The notes beneath the pieces were generated by a model. It worked only from the letters and a program-made list of their open reading frames with translations. It did no database searches and had not been told where the DNA came from. Of a stretch of 64,000 bases of DNA, positions 49,771 to 61,949 are shown piece by piece. The position numbers and the translations under genes were made by a program. Position 1 is the stretch's first letter. Every line of letters begins with the position of its first letter. Source of the stretch: Mactra quadrangularis (lineage: Eukaryota; Mollusca; Bivalvia; Venerida; Mactridae); contig CM046298.1 of the NCBI GenBank assembly GCA_025267735.1, positions 37,013,264-37,077,263 on the forward strand. The letters are read 5' to 3'.

Positions 49771-49921
49771 GATCTTATATAACCGTTTGTGTATACCATC
49801 AGGATAACGTGTTTGTCGTTTTCCCGGCTACTGAAACACAATTTGATCTTATACAACCGTTAGTGTATACCATCAGGATAAAGTTTTTTTGTCGTTTTCC
49901 CGGCTACTGAAACACAATTTG
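49771..49921 (+). repeat. 74-bp tandem duplication
   Basis: GATCTTATAyAACCGTTwGT through TTTTCCCGGCTACTGAAACA and CAATTTGA occurs twice head to tail (49771 and 49845), differing by a few substitutions and a short T insertion. It lies just upstream of the SINE at 49994. Confidence 0.9.
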
Positions 49922-49993
49922 AAGTGACTAACAGCTTGCATTGGTTATATGAAACTTCTAACATAAACAGTGTACTTTACTTTAGTCATATAG

Positions 49994-50263
49994 ATTTTAC
50001 TGGGTTTAACGCCGTGTCAACACAATTTAGGTCATTTTACGGCGTCCAGCGCACCTGGTCCCTTGTTTATAACCAGTACTCACATACCCTTCCACAAGGC
50101 CAGAAACTTCTCCATATTATTTAATCTATGGAGGGATATTAACATGATTGTCAAATTTTCATCAAAGGATATAACCTCCCCGGGTGGGATTCGAACCCGT
50201 ACCGCCTTCGGGACACGAGATTCCAAATCCCGGTGCGCTACCAACTGCGCTATCGACCCGGGG
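49994..50263 (-). mobile_element. SINE family A, internally shortened
   Basis: The head (TAGCGCAGTTGGTAGCGC, GGTTCGAATCCCACCC) and the tail (GACGCCGTAAAATGACCTA, ACACGGCGTTAAACCCAG) are complete on the minus strand. The piece AGGAAAGCTAGGTTA that normally sits between GGTCC and GGTGCGCTGG is deleted. A 13-bp duplication, TTTAGTCATAyAG (one mismatch), flanks it at 49981-49993 and 50264-50276. Confidence 0.93.
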
Positions 50264-50276
50264 TTTAGTCATACAG

Positions 50277-50636
50277 TAATTCTATCAGGAATGGAATATC
50301 ACTTGAAACGATATTTATTGGTGATATTAAGAGTTTTACACGTTCAAATCATTATTGTGTTATAATCATATATTACGGTAGTTTGTTTTACAATTAACAA
50401 TGTGTGAATACAAACAATGTAATTCAAAATCTATGTGACATGTGGAATAAATTCTAAATTGCAAACATGTCATACGAGTTGTATTACAGAATTTTGTTCT
50501 TTTAAAAGTATTTTATTGGCAAAGGTAATAACACATCGGTTCTGATATTTATTGTATAATATTTAAACATAATTTAAGGAAGAAAACAATCAGAAAACTT
50601 TGTCCCATATTCAATTGATACAAAACATTAAATAAG
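50277..50636. other. No gene seen
   Basis: AT-rich spacer between a SINE and a foldback. Confidence 0.4.
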
Positions 50637-50643
50637 TACTGTA

Positions 50644-50956
50644 GCCAGTTCAATTATCCTAAACGTTCCAAAACGTTCCGTAACAATACATTCGGAACTC
50701 CTGGGCCATTCGCTGCGAATAATCTCGGACATATTAAGACGCTATTTTGAAACTACCGGTGTTGAAGTGAACACATATAAGATCGTTGAGGCAATGAGTG
50801 ATGTTTCGTTTTTAGTCCATAACTTTTGAAACATCATTCATTGCCTGAACGATAGTATATTTGTTATTGAGATTAAATTATTCGCAGCGAATGGCCGAGG
50901 AGTTCCGAATGTATTGTTACGGAACGTTTTGGAACGTTTAGGGTAATTGAACAGGC
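50644..50956. mobile_element. 313-bp foldback MITE, nearly fully palindromic
   Basis: The left arm, GCCAGTTCAATTATCCTAAA ... CATTCGCTGCGAATAAT, matches the inverted right arm (ATTATTCGCAGCGAATG ... GTAATTGAACAGGC) over about 90 bp with few differences. Inner sequences pair again (ATCGTTGAGGCAATGA with TCATTGCCTGAACGAT, and ATGTTTC with GAAACAT). TACTGTA flanks it on both sides (50637-50643 and 50957-50963), a likely 7-bp duplication. It has no ORF. Confidence 0.9.
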
Positions 50957-51029
50957 TACTGTAATAGATTAAACCCTGAATGTAATTCACTTGTTGTGTA
51001 TTTTAAACTTTTTAACTTTGTCGAAGTTG

Positions 51030-51212
51030 AAACATTGTACTTTAAACATTGCACATGTAGTTATGATCGTAAGTAGTTAAATTAAGCATTTTATGCCATT
51101 ATCTCCAGATTGAAAATGTATAGTGACAGCAAGTGCGTGTTTTCAATATGAAACAATAGTTTCGTAATTACTCAAGTGAGCAATTTTAGGTAAAGAAAAA
51201 TAGATCTGACAA
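51030..51212 (+). repeat. Dispersed repeat, copy 2 (pair with 43170-43345)
   Basis: Same blocks and order as copy 1: ACATTGCACATG, AATTAAGCATTTTATGCCAT, GTGACAGCAAGTGCGTGT and CAATTTTAGGTAAAG. Confidence 0.75.
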
Positions 51213-54200
51213 TTTCGTTATATTTAAAGCTAGGATAACATAACTTTTTATATGCAATTTTTCATACATCGTATTTTATGAAACAGTATACATTTATCAG
51301 TATGTTTGTGAGATACTATCATGGTATTCCAGCATCTGTTTAAGCTATTCATTCATTTAGATATATTAAAATACTGAGCTCTTGTTTGAACTCGTTTAAA
51401 AATATCAAGTTAATGTAACATACATTGCATTCTTCACCCTTTCCTACATAATTCGCTGGGTTTCTTTTAAATACTGGACCTCGAAACAATGATTTAAGAA
51501 GTATTACATAAACCAGACTTGATTTATTGTGCTGATGCCAAGAAGTAATCATGTTACATATTTTAGCGTAGTAATTGCTCAAAAAGGTAGTATGTGGTTA
51601 AATTCTGGTTTACCCTTTTTTGAACAAAAATATTGATTACTTAAGTGGACACATCAGAAGTATTTCTAAACAAAATAGTTTGCTATTAAATAATATGCAT
51701 GACAGTACATTTTTGTTGGGTCTTTTGTACTGATACAATCTATAACCGTCTTATCTATACATAACTTGAAATATTGCACGACTTTTAATCATGCAAACGG
51801 TGTTCAACATGAGTCTTTTGATATGGTGCATCAAATAGAACTGTATTTTTACCGAAATATCCAATACCATAACTTTTGTCATACAAACTATAAATAAACT
51901 ATCCAACACAATGTTCACAATAAAACATCTATTATAGAGCTTCGTAGATCAGACGGAAAAGCTTTTAGTGCATGATATATAAAGAGATGTCTAATCACAA
52001 AATGGTCCCGTACGTAATGCAAAAGTGATACTATTTACACCAAGAACACTTCCAGATCATCAAATATTGATGTCAGCTTTGTCATTCGAGTACATTCTGA
52101 TATTTAGGTCCTCATTGACAGAGAGAAATGTATTATGTTGTATATATCAGCTTGATTAGTCTGACCAATATGTCAGAGGAGAAGACAGAGATGGCACATA
52201 GACACTATTGAGTGTTTATATGTCGGCTGATGTTATTGTGGTCACTATGATTGAACACGTATAAGACGGATGAAGAATAGTAATACTTCGTTTTAGAGGG
52301 TAAAACATTTAGAAACTTATATTCATAATTAATCAGACTAACGTTTCGCAAAGACAAATATTATGCAAGAAGTTATACTCAATATTGTACATGACACAAG
52401 TAAGCGTCTGAGGTCTGAACAGCACTTTGTGCGAGTTTACAACAACAGATATGGAATTAATGAATTCGTTGAATATATGCTTCTGATAACAGAGGGAAAA
52501 GTACACTGTTTTTAGTTGTCCGTCAAAATGTAGTAGTAAATGTTTTGCACTTGACTTTCGTACGACAGCTGTAAATATTGAACTTAAAACATAGTTTGAT
52601 GACTTGTGGTGGGTGCTTACTATTGGGAATTTTATATTGAGTTTACTATCTGCACTGAACACAAATAATGTTTAATATTGCTGTTGGCAATTAAACAGTA
52701 TGCTATATTTTGAAAGTGATATTATGTATCCAAAATATTCTAGAGCGTTTAGAGATGATCAATGCTATGCGATAGAAAATACGGATGGAACAATAGCTTT
52801 AAATGATCAATCTAAATGTGTTTTATGCGCATTAATTGTACTAAAATATCTAAATAAGTAACTTGAGTTTAATAAGCAACTTCACTGTGTCGAAAATTTG
52901 CATGCATCAAAATTTAATTCATCTGTTTTATTAGACAGTTGTTCTTTTCTAACTAAGTCAAGAAAACTACTACATGTAGGGCGTACATCAAAAAGAATTA
53001 TTATCTGGCAAAGTACTCGGTATTGAAAAGTATTAGTAACTTAATATTGTCAAACCTCTTGGTCATATGTCCAAATTAAGTAATTATGTTTTCTCCGGAC
53101 AGTCATTTCGTACGTGAATAGTGAATTACTTTCTTGTAGAAGATATTGCAACTATTGAGTCAGTAGAATAGCCATAAGCCTATTGAATAATATTTCTTGC
53201 AAAATGACTAATGGAAAAATATTGGACATTCTTGATTGATTGTGTGCTACATATGTATTTTGACTAGTTGTGATCAGACGTTTTTGAGTGTATGTTGTAG
53301 ATAACAAAAAAGAATCCGTTGTAGATATCTATACAGATGAACTTAGTTCGAGAAAGTTTTTAATATGTCAAATGTATCATCAATTTGTCTGCTGTAAAAA
53401 ATAATCATCTGTTTTGTTTAAACTTCTTTATCGAAATATTTTATTTTTCAATGTAATTAAATTACACAAATACTTTATTTACATATTCTTAAATATTTTT
53501 GTATTCAAATACTAGCTGAAATAATTTAAGTGCGGATAAGCAAAATACTTTAAGAAAAGCACAAGGGATACTTATTGGTGTAATATTTGCACATTTTAAC
53601 ATAACTATGACGTTTTTTTAAACAAAAGATGCAAGTTTACCTTTTAACAGACGCTTCGTGTCATTGTCTGATGTAAATATTCTAATTTTTATTTGTGAAA
53701 ATAGGGTGAAATCAATAAAAAGTACACGCATCTTTGTACATGTAAACGAGGTGACGCTAGCGTCGTGAAACAAAATGTATAGACACTGGTATTTCTACAT
53801 TGTATACATAGGACAGCCTGATTCAATTACGTTAAGTTGTTTTGTAGGAAGCCTTTTTTATACCCCAGGCCATAACTTCTTTAAAATCAATCTTTATTTC
53901 GTGTAAGTTTAACTGTTGATAATGTACAATGGTAGGTAGTACCAATTGTCAGAGCAAACATCAATATTACAATTATTGTATTACAATTATTGCGTATTGT
54001 TGATATTTTATTTGTGTTTATTAATGATTATGAAATATTTAGTAATTATTGTGTCAATGAATCGCCGTTGCTATTGAGCAAGAAACACTGCATGATTGCA
54101 AGCATTAACCGCTTATTGCAATATAATGTTTCAAAGTAGTTCAATACAGAAATTATACACTTAACAAAGCTTATAAGTATACATATTTCAATTGCGTATA

Positions 54201-54428
54201 ACTTTTTTATTAACCAGTATTTTTAACGAAATTTTGTACATCTGCTATTGGCTATATTTTAATTATTACTGCGTAGTCATTTTTTTTCGAAAGTAACCTA
54301 ACCAGCGCGTTAGACCGTGAATCAATGAAATTCATTAAATGCACGAGTAAATCGTGACTGACTTGAATAAAAAATTGCACATAGTCGCTGTGGTCTGTAT
54401 AACGATCCATACATAAAAAAAACACAAA
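51213..54428. other. Long AT-rich stretch, no gene seen
   Basis: The 109-codon minus frame at 52333-52662 and the 77-codon minus frame at 51349-51582 show no recognisable domain or clean splice borders. Confidence 0.4.
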
Positions 54429-54776
54429 ATGGGCAGGCTTACGATAGAGCAGTGAGGAATAGCTAATGGGTTGTTACAATGGATGGCGCGCCAGCCCGTA
54501 CCGCAAGAGCGACAACCTAATTACTACATGACAACAACATCACGCTGATGTGCATACCGCCGAAATGTGTAGCTAAACATAGAATAACACGCATGGAATA
54601 AATTGAACCGCCGTGTACGTCGTTGTGTTGCAGCTTAACCCCTAGCTGAGCCACGCGGAAGGATTGTGCGCGAGTGGGCAGGAATATGTCATAATCTTTT
54701 CCATCAGTATGTGAGATCCTTTAGAACGCAATGCCAAACAGTTCCTAACAGCCATGGAGGCCACACTTGTTATTAG
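54429..54776 (+). pseudogene. Tc1-like transposase relic, internally deleted
   Basis: The ATG at 54429 opens MGRLTIEQ, a stop, then GIANGLLQWMARQPVPQ, matching the start of a Tc1-like transposase DNA-binding domain (the MGR.T.EQR....G.LQ pattern). After about 100 bp of unrelated or decayed sequence it resumes with NKLNRRVRRCVAA, a stop, then VREWAGICHNLFHQYVRS and CQTVPNSHGGHTCY with a stop at 54776. This is the family's conserved C-terminus (W..L.RRVR..., L..EW..IPQ....LV.SM..RC.A......G..T.Y). The whole DDE catalytic core is missing. The two ends joined with the centre lost are typical of a deletion derivative. Terminal inverted repeats were not found. Confidence 0.85.
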
Positions 54777-57700
54777 AGAGAGAATCGTTGACACATTTAC
54801 CCGAATTCCACTATCATTTTACAACATTCACTCAGTCACGCAAATCGAAATCCTCATTTTGTTACTTTGACATTTTCACACCCTGTGATGTTTTTGTTAT
54901 TACTTGTTAAATCTTTCGTTTTATGTAATGAAATAAACATAATAATAATGATCTGTCTTTAAAATATATTTCTTGAAAATTTGACTTAAATCGGACTAGC
55001 ACTTACTTAGATACGAGCCCAAATATGCATGTATACTTACAAGTTTTGTTAAGTGTATATTCTATTTGGGGGTTTCAGAATTGGATTGTGGTTATCAAAT
55101 TATTGGTTATTGTAAACATGTCTATTCGAGCAAACATATAGACGCCCGTTTCTGTTATTGTGAATAATAATTTCTACAATTATGAAGAATATGTCTAGAC
55201 TATCGTACGCATTGTTAAATATCTTAAACAATTTTATTGTTGATTCTGACAATTGATGTTGATTAAATACTTTATAACTTACATAACATATTTCCGTTTA
55301 AATTCGTTCTGATAACCACTTGGTAGATACGAAAATGAATGTAATAACAGTTAATTTCCCATCATCTGTCACATTTAATCTCCAAAACACAGCAAAACAA
55401 AATACGACGTTATGGACAATATAGAACGGATCACTAGACAGGTTTGAGGACTGTCATTAGCTTTATGGCATTATATATTGTTAGACATAATTTAAAGATA
55501 TATCCTAGCCAAAACCCAGACTCATAATATGGCAGTTTTCCTGTCAAATGCTCCATTTGTGCTTTTAGTAGTTAGTCAAACAACATTGATTTTGTAAAGA
55601 TGGGTTTCGCCTTACTTAACATAGCTTGTTCGTTGAACATTTTGTTTACTTACGTAATATCCGAGTCAGAAGAAAGTAAGAGACAAACTTCTTTGTTTTG
55701 TATTTGGGTCATCGTGCCAACGAAAACCAAAACTCAAAGCTCATAACAAAAAAGTATACATACTAAGTCAAATGCTTATAACTTCAAAAAGTGTGTATAT
55801 TGTAAACACAATTCGTAATTGCAAAGAGAATGAGCAGTTCTTAAATTGCAAAGTAAAATTAAAGTTCTTCACCAAAAAGCATGTACATACATGTATACAC
55901 GTGTAGTAAGAAAAGAGGTAATAACTAAAACGAGCATGAGTGTCCAATTATAAAGCCATATTTGATGTCAACGACTGTATTAATCAAAGCGCCGATAGCG
56001 CTGTCAGACAAGGGGGTTTGGAGTATATGGCTGTATACAACTCATGGAAGCGATACAAGGTTAACGCGTAATGCGGACTATATTAATTACAGTGGTAATT
56101 ATCCCTTTATTTGCGCGCGCAACCGAATGTAATCGTCCGCGACAAATTTTGATGTGGATTTGCCACAGTCCACTACTAAACATGGGGAAACCCCATGTAA
56201 AAACCAATTATTTTAGGGTAAACATCTTTAAATCAATCTCAACAATCGCGATACATTCACTTTTATATGTCAACTGTATGATAAACGAGAGGAAAAGAAC
56301 AAAGATGAAGATGTGACAGATGTTGTGTTGATAGGAAACAGAGATAGTAGAAATTAGATTATCAGACCATCCAGTTTTATACCACGATAAAACAACAGTA
56401 TCGAATTCTGTTCTATCATAAATACGTTATTACTACAAAATTACATTATTTGAGTATGAAATGTTTCATATAACATTGATTTCACTGTATACTCTTTTAC
56501 AACATTTATCGATAGTCCATTTGAGTGCGAGGTATGAGTTGTTAATTTTAAATCATGTGGCACATGAACAAAATTCACATTCAAAGTAAGAATGGTGAGA
56601 TGAAACATTTTATTTTTGTATATTCTTGGATAGCTTGCTTTATCATGATGCTGTTTAATTAAAACGTTTATTTTGGTTTTCATTTAATAATGCCAATGTT
56701 ATTTTACAGTAATCTTAAACAATGAACCAACGACTTTATCAATGATTAAGTAACTACAGTATATATACTATAATTTTTTATATGCTACATAAAAAGTGTT
56801 CTATATTTGATCCTGTTTTTGCGTGCGTGTACGAATTATACATATATAAATGGTACGATGTTTTGATGGTTTTAGCATTCTGAGTAGAACAAAACCGCAT
56901 TAGGTAATTTGGTAAAGAAATACAGACGATATACGATATAGTTATTCTAAGTAGCTTATATAAATACGTGATCTTTTTCATTCAAATTCCGCTATAAAAC
57001 AACTTGGTAATTGCAAACTTATGTTAGTTCGACGATGTTCAGTTACAAATGCATCATTTAAGAAGAACTCCCGATTTTAATGGCCCTATAAGTGGAAGTA
57101 AATCGAATGATAATACGTTTAGACATGCCTACATGTATATAATATGACAATCAATCAAGCATCATAAACTCGAAGTACCATTAGGGTAACAATACTATGT
57201 CTGATTGTCTGGTCTAACTGGTTATTGCACGATATTTCATTATTATACCAAAACTAAACAGGATGTTAAACATTCTAAATCAAAAGTAATGTCAGAATAC
57301 AAAGCAATGCTCTCACAAACTAGTCGAACGTTGTCCATGCGATCATTTTTAATTTTGCGGTCTTTGCCAAGCAATAAAATTAAAAGGTTTGCTTTAATAC
57401 CACGTCGTGCGGCAGCCGTGCAAACGACGTACATCCATTACGCCAAACATATAGTTTGCAGTCGTGAGACCCCAGAAATCCCTAAATTTCCTAGGAAATG
57501 GCCCTGTCGATTAGCCAGATTGCGACGTCCACAGTGATGTGACGTATGAATGGTGTAAAACAGGCTTTAATATGTTGCCAAGCTTATTGAACACGTTCTA
57601 GTAAAGCATTATCTGTAATAATGGTTGGTCTTTTGAAATACCAAAGTTTCTACATCATTTGTACAGTTGTAGAATACTAAAGCATTTGGTCTACGTGATG

Positions 57701-58905
57701 AACATCACGATGAACCAACGAAATCATTAAAGTCCGACATTTGGTAAATCACGGATTCTTAAAAACCTGTTATACAGTTGTATGTGATAGAAGATCTATA
57801 GCTTGTATTTTTTTACAATTGTGTCTGCAACTTGGTATTAACATGTCAATGAATAATCTAGACTAGTAGTCAAATCTCCTTTAAAGACTACAAAACCTAT
57901 TTCTGATTAACATTGGTTTGGCGAGTTTTATTATCGAAACAAACAAAGGCGCAATGCAAAACATTAGATTGGCGCTGTTTGCATAGGAACTCCAGACAAT
58001 ATGAATAATTCATTGATTTGATGAGATTAATGTAGGTATGTATTTATCCTTGCATTGTCCTGCACATATAAGTATAGCTTCTTTGAATAGCTTGCAACAT
58101 CTAGATAGAAGTCTATATGTAGAAATAAATTATATGAAATCTGATAATAAATAGAAGACGAATAAGTATATTACTTCATTTCTTATGATAATATAAATTA
58201 CTATAATCTGACCAGTCAATGTTTTTTCACGAATACATAGAGTCCGGGGCTCTTACAATAAAATACGCCAAATTATCACCATTAAGAAAGCTGCAACTTA
58301 ATCAAGCCTGGTAACAAGAAAATACATGATTACACTAGATAGGGAATCATGAATAAATGATTAAGTATCATCATTGGATGAATTAAGACCAATGATAAGT
58401 GAACAAGTTATAGACTTCTTGCATTTATTATTATCTTACAAGGTACCATACGATATTTTCTTTATTTATACTTACATTCCGCACCCTAAATATGATGGTA
58501 CTATGGTTGTGTTTTGAGTACGAAATACCAGGATTTCTTTCGTACAAAAAAACTATTGCTATTGGATTGTTCGTGTTATTATTTTTAAATCCCGGCGTGC
58601 GGGTGCGTGACCGGTCTGGTAAGCAATTCTGTTTGCAGCTCCTTTATTTCTCAACGTATATCAACCCAACGTTCATTAGGCGTTCAAGTCATACTACATG
58701 TGTTTTGGAATTTGACTGATTTAAGAAAGTTATACCCATTTGTACCAGTATGATTATTTGAGAAATGCCTTTCAGTGAACAACTCTGATATATATGGCAG
58801 GAATAAATTATGGTATAAATAGCTATAAGTTCGTTGAAATATATAAAAAAAATATTTACTTAGTACCTAGTCTATGTTTGGAAATTTTTACCGTAAAATA
58901 TTACT
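54777..58905. other. Long AT-rich stretch, no gene confirmed
   Basis: It starts with the decayed 3' flank of the Tc1-like relic. It contains an 81-codon frame at 56071-56316 with a hydrophobic N-terminus, and overlapping frames of 110 (plus) and 63 (minus) codons at 57205-57537 in slightly CpG-richer sequence. None has recognisable domains. Confidence 0.4.
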
Positions 58906-58919
58906 AAAAAGATTGTGAA

Positions 58920-59171
58920 CTCCCCGGTCAGTAGCGCAATTGTTAGCGCGCCAGGATTTCGAATATAGTATCTCAAATGGGACACGAGTTTGGATCCAAG
59001 AGGAAGAAGTTATATCCTTCCATGTAATTTTGACAATAATGTATATGGAGAGGTTTTCCGGCCTTGTGGAGGATAGATGAGTACTGCTTATAGACAAGGA
59101 TCCAGAAAAGCAAGGTTAGGCGCCGTAAAATAACCGAACATTGTGTTGACACGGCGATAAACCCACTACAA
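58920..59171 (+). mobile_element. SINE family A, decayed full-length copy
   Basis: The head is diverged (CAGTAGCGCAATTGTTAGCG; the B box is nearly lost) and the block before the body appears inverted or shuffled. The body retains TTTTGACAATAATGT and CCGGCCTTGTGGAGG, and the tail GGCGCCGTAAAATAACC then ACACGGCGATAAACCC. A 14-bp duplication, AAAAAGATTGTrAA (58906-58919 and 59172-59185), flanks it. Confidence 0.88.
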
Positions 59172-59185
59172 AAAAAGATTGTAAA

Positions 59186-59842
59186 GTTAAATCTTAAAAT
59201 CACTATAATTGTACTTGATAACCCTTTAAGATTGATCTTGATCTATAGAATGATACATTCATTAATTTCTTGCATAAATTATTTTCAATTCAAGGTCAAA
59301 TAACCTTGCGGCCGAACAAAAATATCTCACATTACGACGTATGTCGCTGTAAATGAATTTCTTAGCACAGATAAACGTACACGGAAAAAACATATATCTA
59401 ATTAATTAATGTCATTATTAGGATAGGAAAAGATCAACGGATGCGTTAATTAAGATAGTATACATTTTAAAGAAAAACGTACATTCTGCTAATCAGTCGA
59501 GCTATTTTGAAAACAGTTTATTTGCAAGATGTCTTAATCGTTTATATTTATTTTTAGACATAAAACGCTGAAAGTTATTTATAGTATCATTAAAAAGAGA
59601 TAACGTGCCTTCGTGACATATAGCATTAAATATAGAAAGTGAATATGTTTCCTGAAATAAATTCTTATTAAAGTCTGTTTAAATATCATATTAAGACGAC
59701 GGCTTTTGTTCCTTAAACGAAATTACTAGCTACTGGTGTTGATTAAATAAAACGATATACAGAAACACACTTCATTGTGCCAGTCATATTGTGCACTTAC
59801 CTTAAAGGGTCGGGTTCATACATTTAAACGTAGTTTATAGCG
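59186..59842. other. No gene seen
   Basis: AT-rich spacer without recognisable features. Confidence 0.4.
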
Positions 59843-60012
59843 TGCGGGGAGTGCGCAATTACTTTATCGAAGGGGATACAGACTCGAATCCCACCTGAAG
59901 CGGTTATACGCTTCCATGGAATTTGACGAAAATGCCATTTTTTCTCTATAAATATTGTATTTTTATATATAAAAATTGCCTGCTTTGTGAGAAATAGATG
60001 ATTAATGATATT
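59843..60012 (+). mobile_element. SINE family A, old fragment
   Basis: GTGCGCAATTA, GAAGGGGATACAG, CTCGAATCCCACC and GGTTATACGCTTCCATGG are recognisable head and body blocks. The body continues to GCCTGCTTTGTGAGAAATAG and then dissolves. No tail or duplication was found. Confidence 0.7.
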
Positions 60013-60045
60013 AATTATATTAACACAAGAAAATGTTTAGTTATA

Positions 60046-60196
60046 ACACTTACCCATTGTTTATTATAATAATATTATATCCGAAGAAACTCAAGCACGA
60101 AATTGTAATCCCTGCACTGTTAATCCAATAAACAATTAACTGCTACGCCAGATCAGAACGCTGGATAGTCTTTTCCAAAATGCTACCAATATGTAA
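60046..60196 (-). repeat. Dispersed repeat with exon-like structure, copy 2
   Basis: On the minus strand, GCGTAGCAG (acceptor-like) precedes an 86-bp open stretch (60054-60139) ending ATGG before GTAAGT. It encodes LIVYWINSAGITISCLSFFG, then Y. It aligns with 49287-49384 with a 12-bp in-frame length difference. The 48 bp upstream are equally similar between copies and even share a stop codon at the same place. Confidence 0.55.
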
Positions 60197-60439
60197 TATT
60201 ATGGACTAAAGGAGTGTTGACCACAGGGTCGATGACAGGGTTTTCTACCAATATGTGTGCGTCAACAATTATGAATCTCACTATATCAGTGCGTAGCCAA
60301 AAAAGTGTGGTCAAAATACAGATACATAATTGTTTTCTTATTTGTAAATATATAATCAATAAATAAATAAATATGTTTTGCAAGAGATATTGGTTTCAAT
60401 TACATACTTTATAATTATGTAACCTTGTTGAATTATATA

Positions 60440-60556
60440 TGTACTTCTATCCATATCATGAGCCTCGTAAAAATATTCATATTTATTTATGTATCTCATT
60501 TATTCATGTCTATATGAAATGAGAGAATAAAAGAATTTGTATTGTATTGTATTGTA
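60440..60556 (+). mobile_element. Possible LINE 3' tail with (TATTG)n
   Basis: TATGAAATGAGAGAATAAAA is followed by GAATTTGTATTGTATTGTAT. An AATAAA-type signal followed by a short pentamer run is a common end of non-LTR retrotransposons. No coding remnant precedes it. Confidence 0.4.
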
Positions 60557-60770
60557 ATTACAATAGAAAACAAAAACATATTAATTATTACATAATTAAT
60601 TCATAATTATTCATGGACTCAAATTGTCCAATGTATTGGTAAATCTATTAGACCGCTAATGTGTAATAATTATGTTATTAATTATTCAGATTTATTATTT
60701 ATAATGCTACAATCTGTTTTCGTATCAAAACATATTGAAATTCATTTATCGTTGATTGATACAGAACGAT

Positions 60771-61193
60771 TAGGGCTGCCGCGAGAATCCGAGTACTCGG
60801 ATATTCGCGATCCTGACAAGAAAATCGAGTACGAATATTCGTCACGTCTGAAATTGTCGGACCGCCATCAATTTTTTTTCAATAAGTGAAAGAATATTTT
60901 CAGCTGAATTACCACTGAAAACGATTTGCATTCCTTATGTAAACTTCAATTTATGTAGGGACCGAATTATCTTGTGTCAAAATTTCGTTTGATACACATT
61001 AAAGCAAATTGTTATCACTTAAAATGCCCATGAAACGTCTGGTAATAAATAGTTTGGACTACATGGTTTTCCAAACAGTACAAAATTCTGTTGCTTTTCC
61101 ATTAACAAGTGATTCGTGGTTCGATTCGTGAATCGCTACACACGAATCGTTGTTCGAATCGGATCGCAACTAGCTCAACGATCCACAACCCTA
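60771..61193. mobile_element. hAT-type MITE, second family (TAGGGCTGC end)
   Basis: The left end TAGGGCTGCCGCGAG and the right end, inverted TAGGGTTGTGGATCG, are imperfect termini. They are flanked by a perfect 8-bp duplication, AGAACGAT (60763-60770 and 61194-61201). Next to the ends lie palindromic CGAGTACTCGG (left) and CGATTCGTG/CACGAATCG (right) blocks. There is no transposase. Termini and duplication length fit hAT; the family differs from the 3462 and 13251 elements. Confidence 0.88.
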
Positions 61194-61201
61194 AGAACGA
61201 T

Positions 61202-61675
61202 CTAATCACATTTTATGACACGATTATCATGTGAAACATATTTAAAGAAATTTTATTTTTTGTTTAGTTTTTAATATATTAACCCGTGAGTTTCATAAGT
61301 GACCTACTAATTATAAATTATATAAATAAATAATATTTTACGGTTTATTTTGTTCGAAATGGTAATATCGTTATTGCTCTTTTTTCTTTTGCGTTTTGGT
61401 TTTACACCATGTTTTGATTAAATAAAGAAAATGTATGCATGCACATTTTGCAACAGAACATTTTGTCTGTAACCCTGATAACTATATAAGTGTTATTCTA
61501 ATTTAATTAAAAACTGTTCAGATAGCAACATTTGCGTAAACATTGCCTAATAAGTATTTATTAGTCGCGACAGTAGTTAAAATTAGTTTTTACATGCAGT
61601 GCTTTTCAAACGGTTTCAAACGTGTGCGATTTAAAATTTGTTAACCTCTTTTCCTTTGTAAAAGTGAATCTCGAC
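61202..61675. other. No gene seen
   Basis: AT-rich spacer without recognisable features. Confidence 0.4.
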
Positions 61676-61903
61676 TGGCCTGGCTTGCTCAGTCGGTAGC
61701 CTGCAAGTCTATTGCTTGAATATTGAATATTCGATTCCCGGGCGGGGCATACTTTCATGGATTTTGGTCGTGATTCTTAACCATCTATAGCAGTTGTATG
61801 GAAGAGTAAGAGAAGTGTGCGCCTAGTAAACGGCCAACAGCAAACTCCAGAGATTTAGCCTTTCCAGGAACGGTGCCTATGTTGACCGACCGCTGTAAAA
61901 TGC
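61676..61903 (+). mobile_element. SINE family B, nearly full length
   Basis: The head (GCTTGCTCAGTCGGTAGC, ATTCGATTCCCGGGCGGGGC), the body (TTTTGGTCGTGATTCTTAAC, TTTAGCCTTTCCAGGAACGG) and the start of the tail (GACCGCTGTAAAATG) are present. The terminal ACGGCGTTAAACCC part is missing, replaced by CTCTCACGAAAGAGAATCGT, which matches the hAT-like sequence that follows. Confidence 0.85.
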
Positions 61904-61949
61904 TCTCACGAAAGAGAATCGTATCAAATCGACTGTATTTTAATCATGT

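Noticed and set aside
57205..57537. 110-codon ORF as a gene
   Set aside because: An open minus-strand frame overlaps it, no domain is recognisable, and local composition explains the openness.
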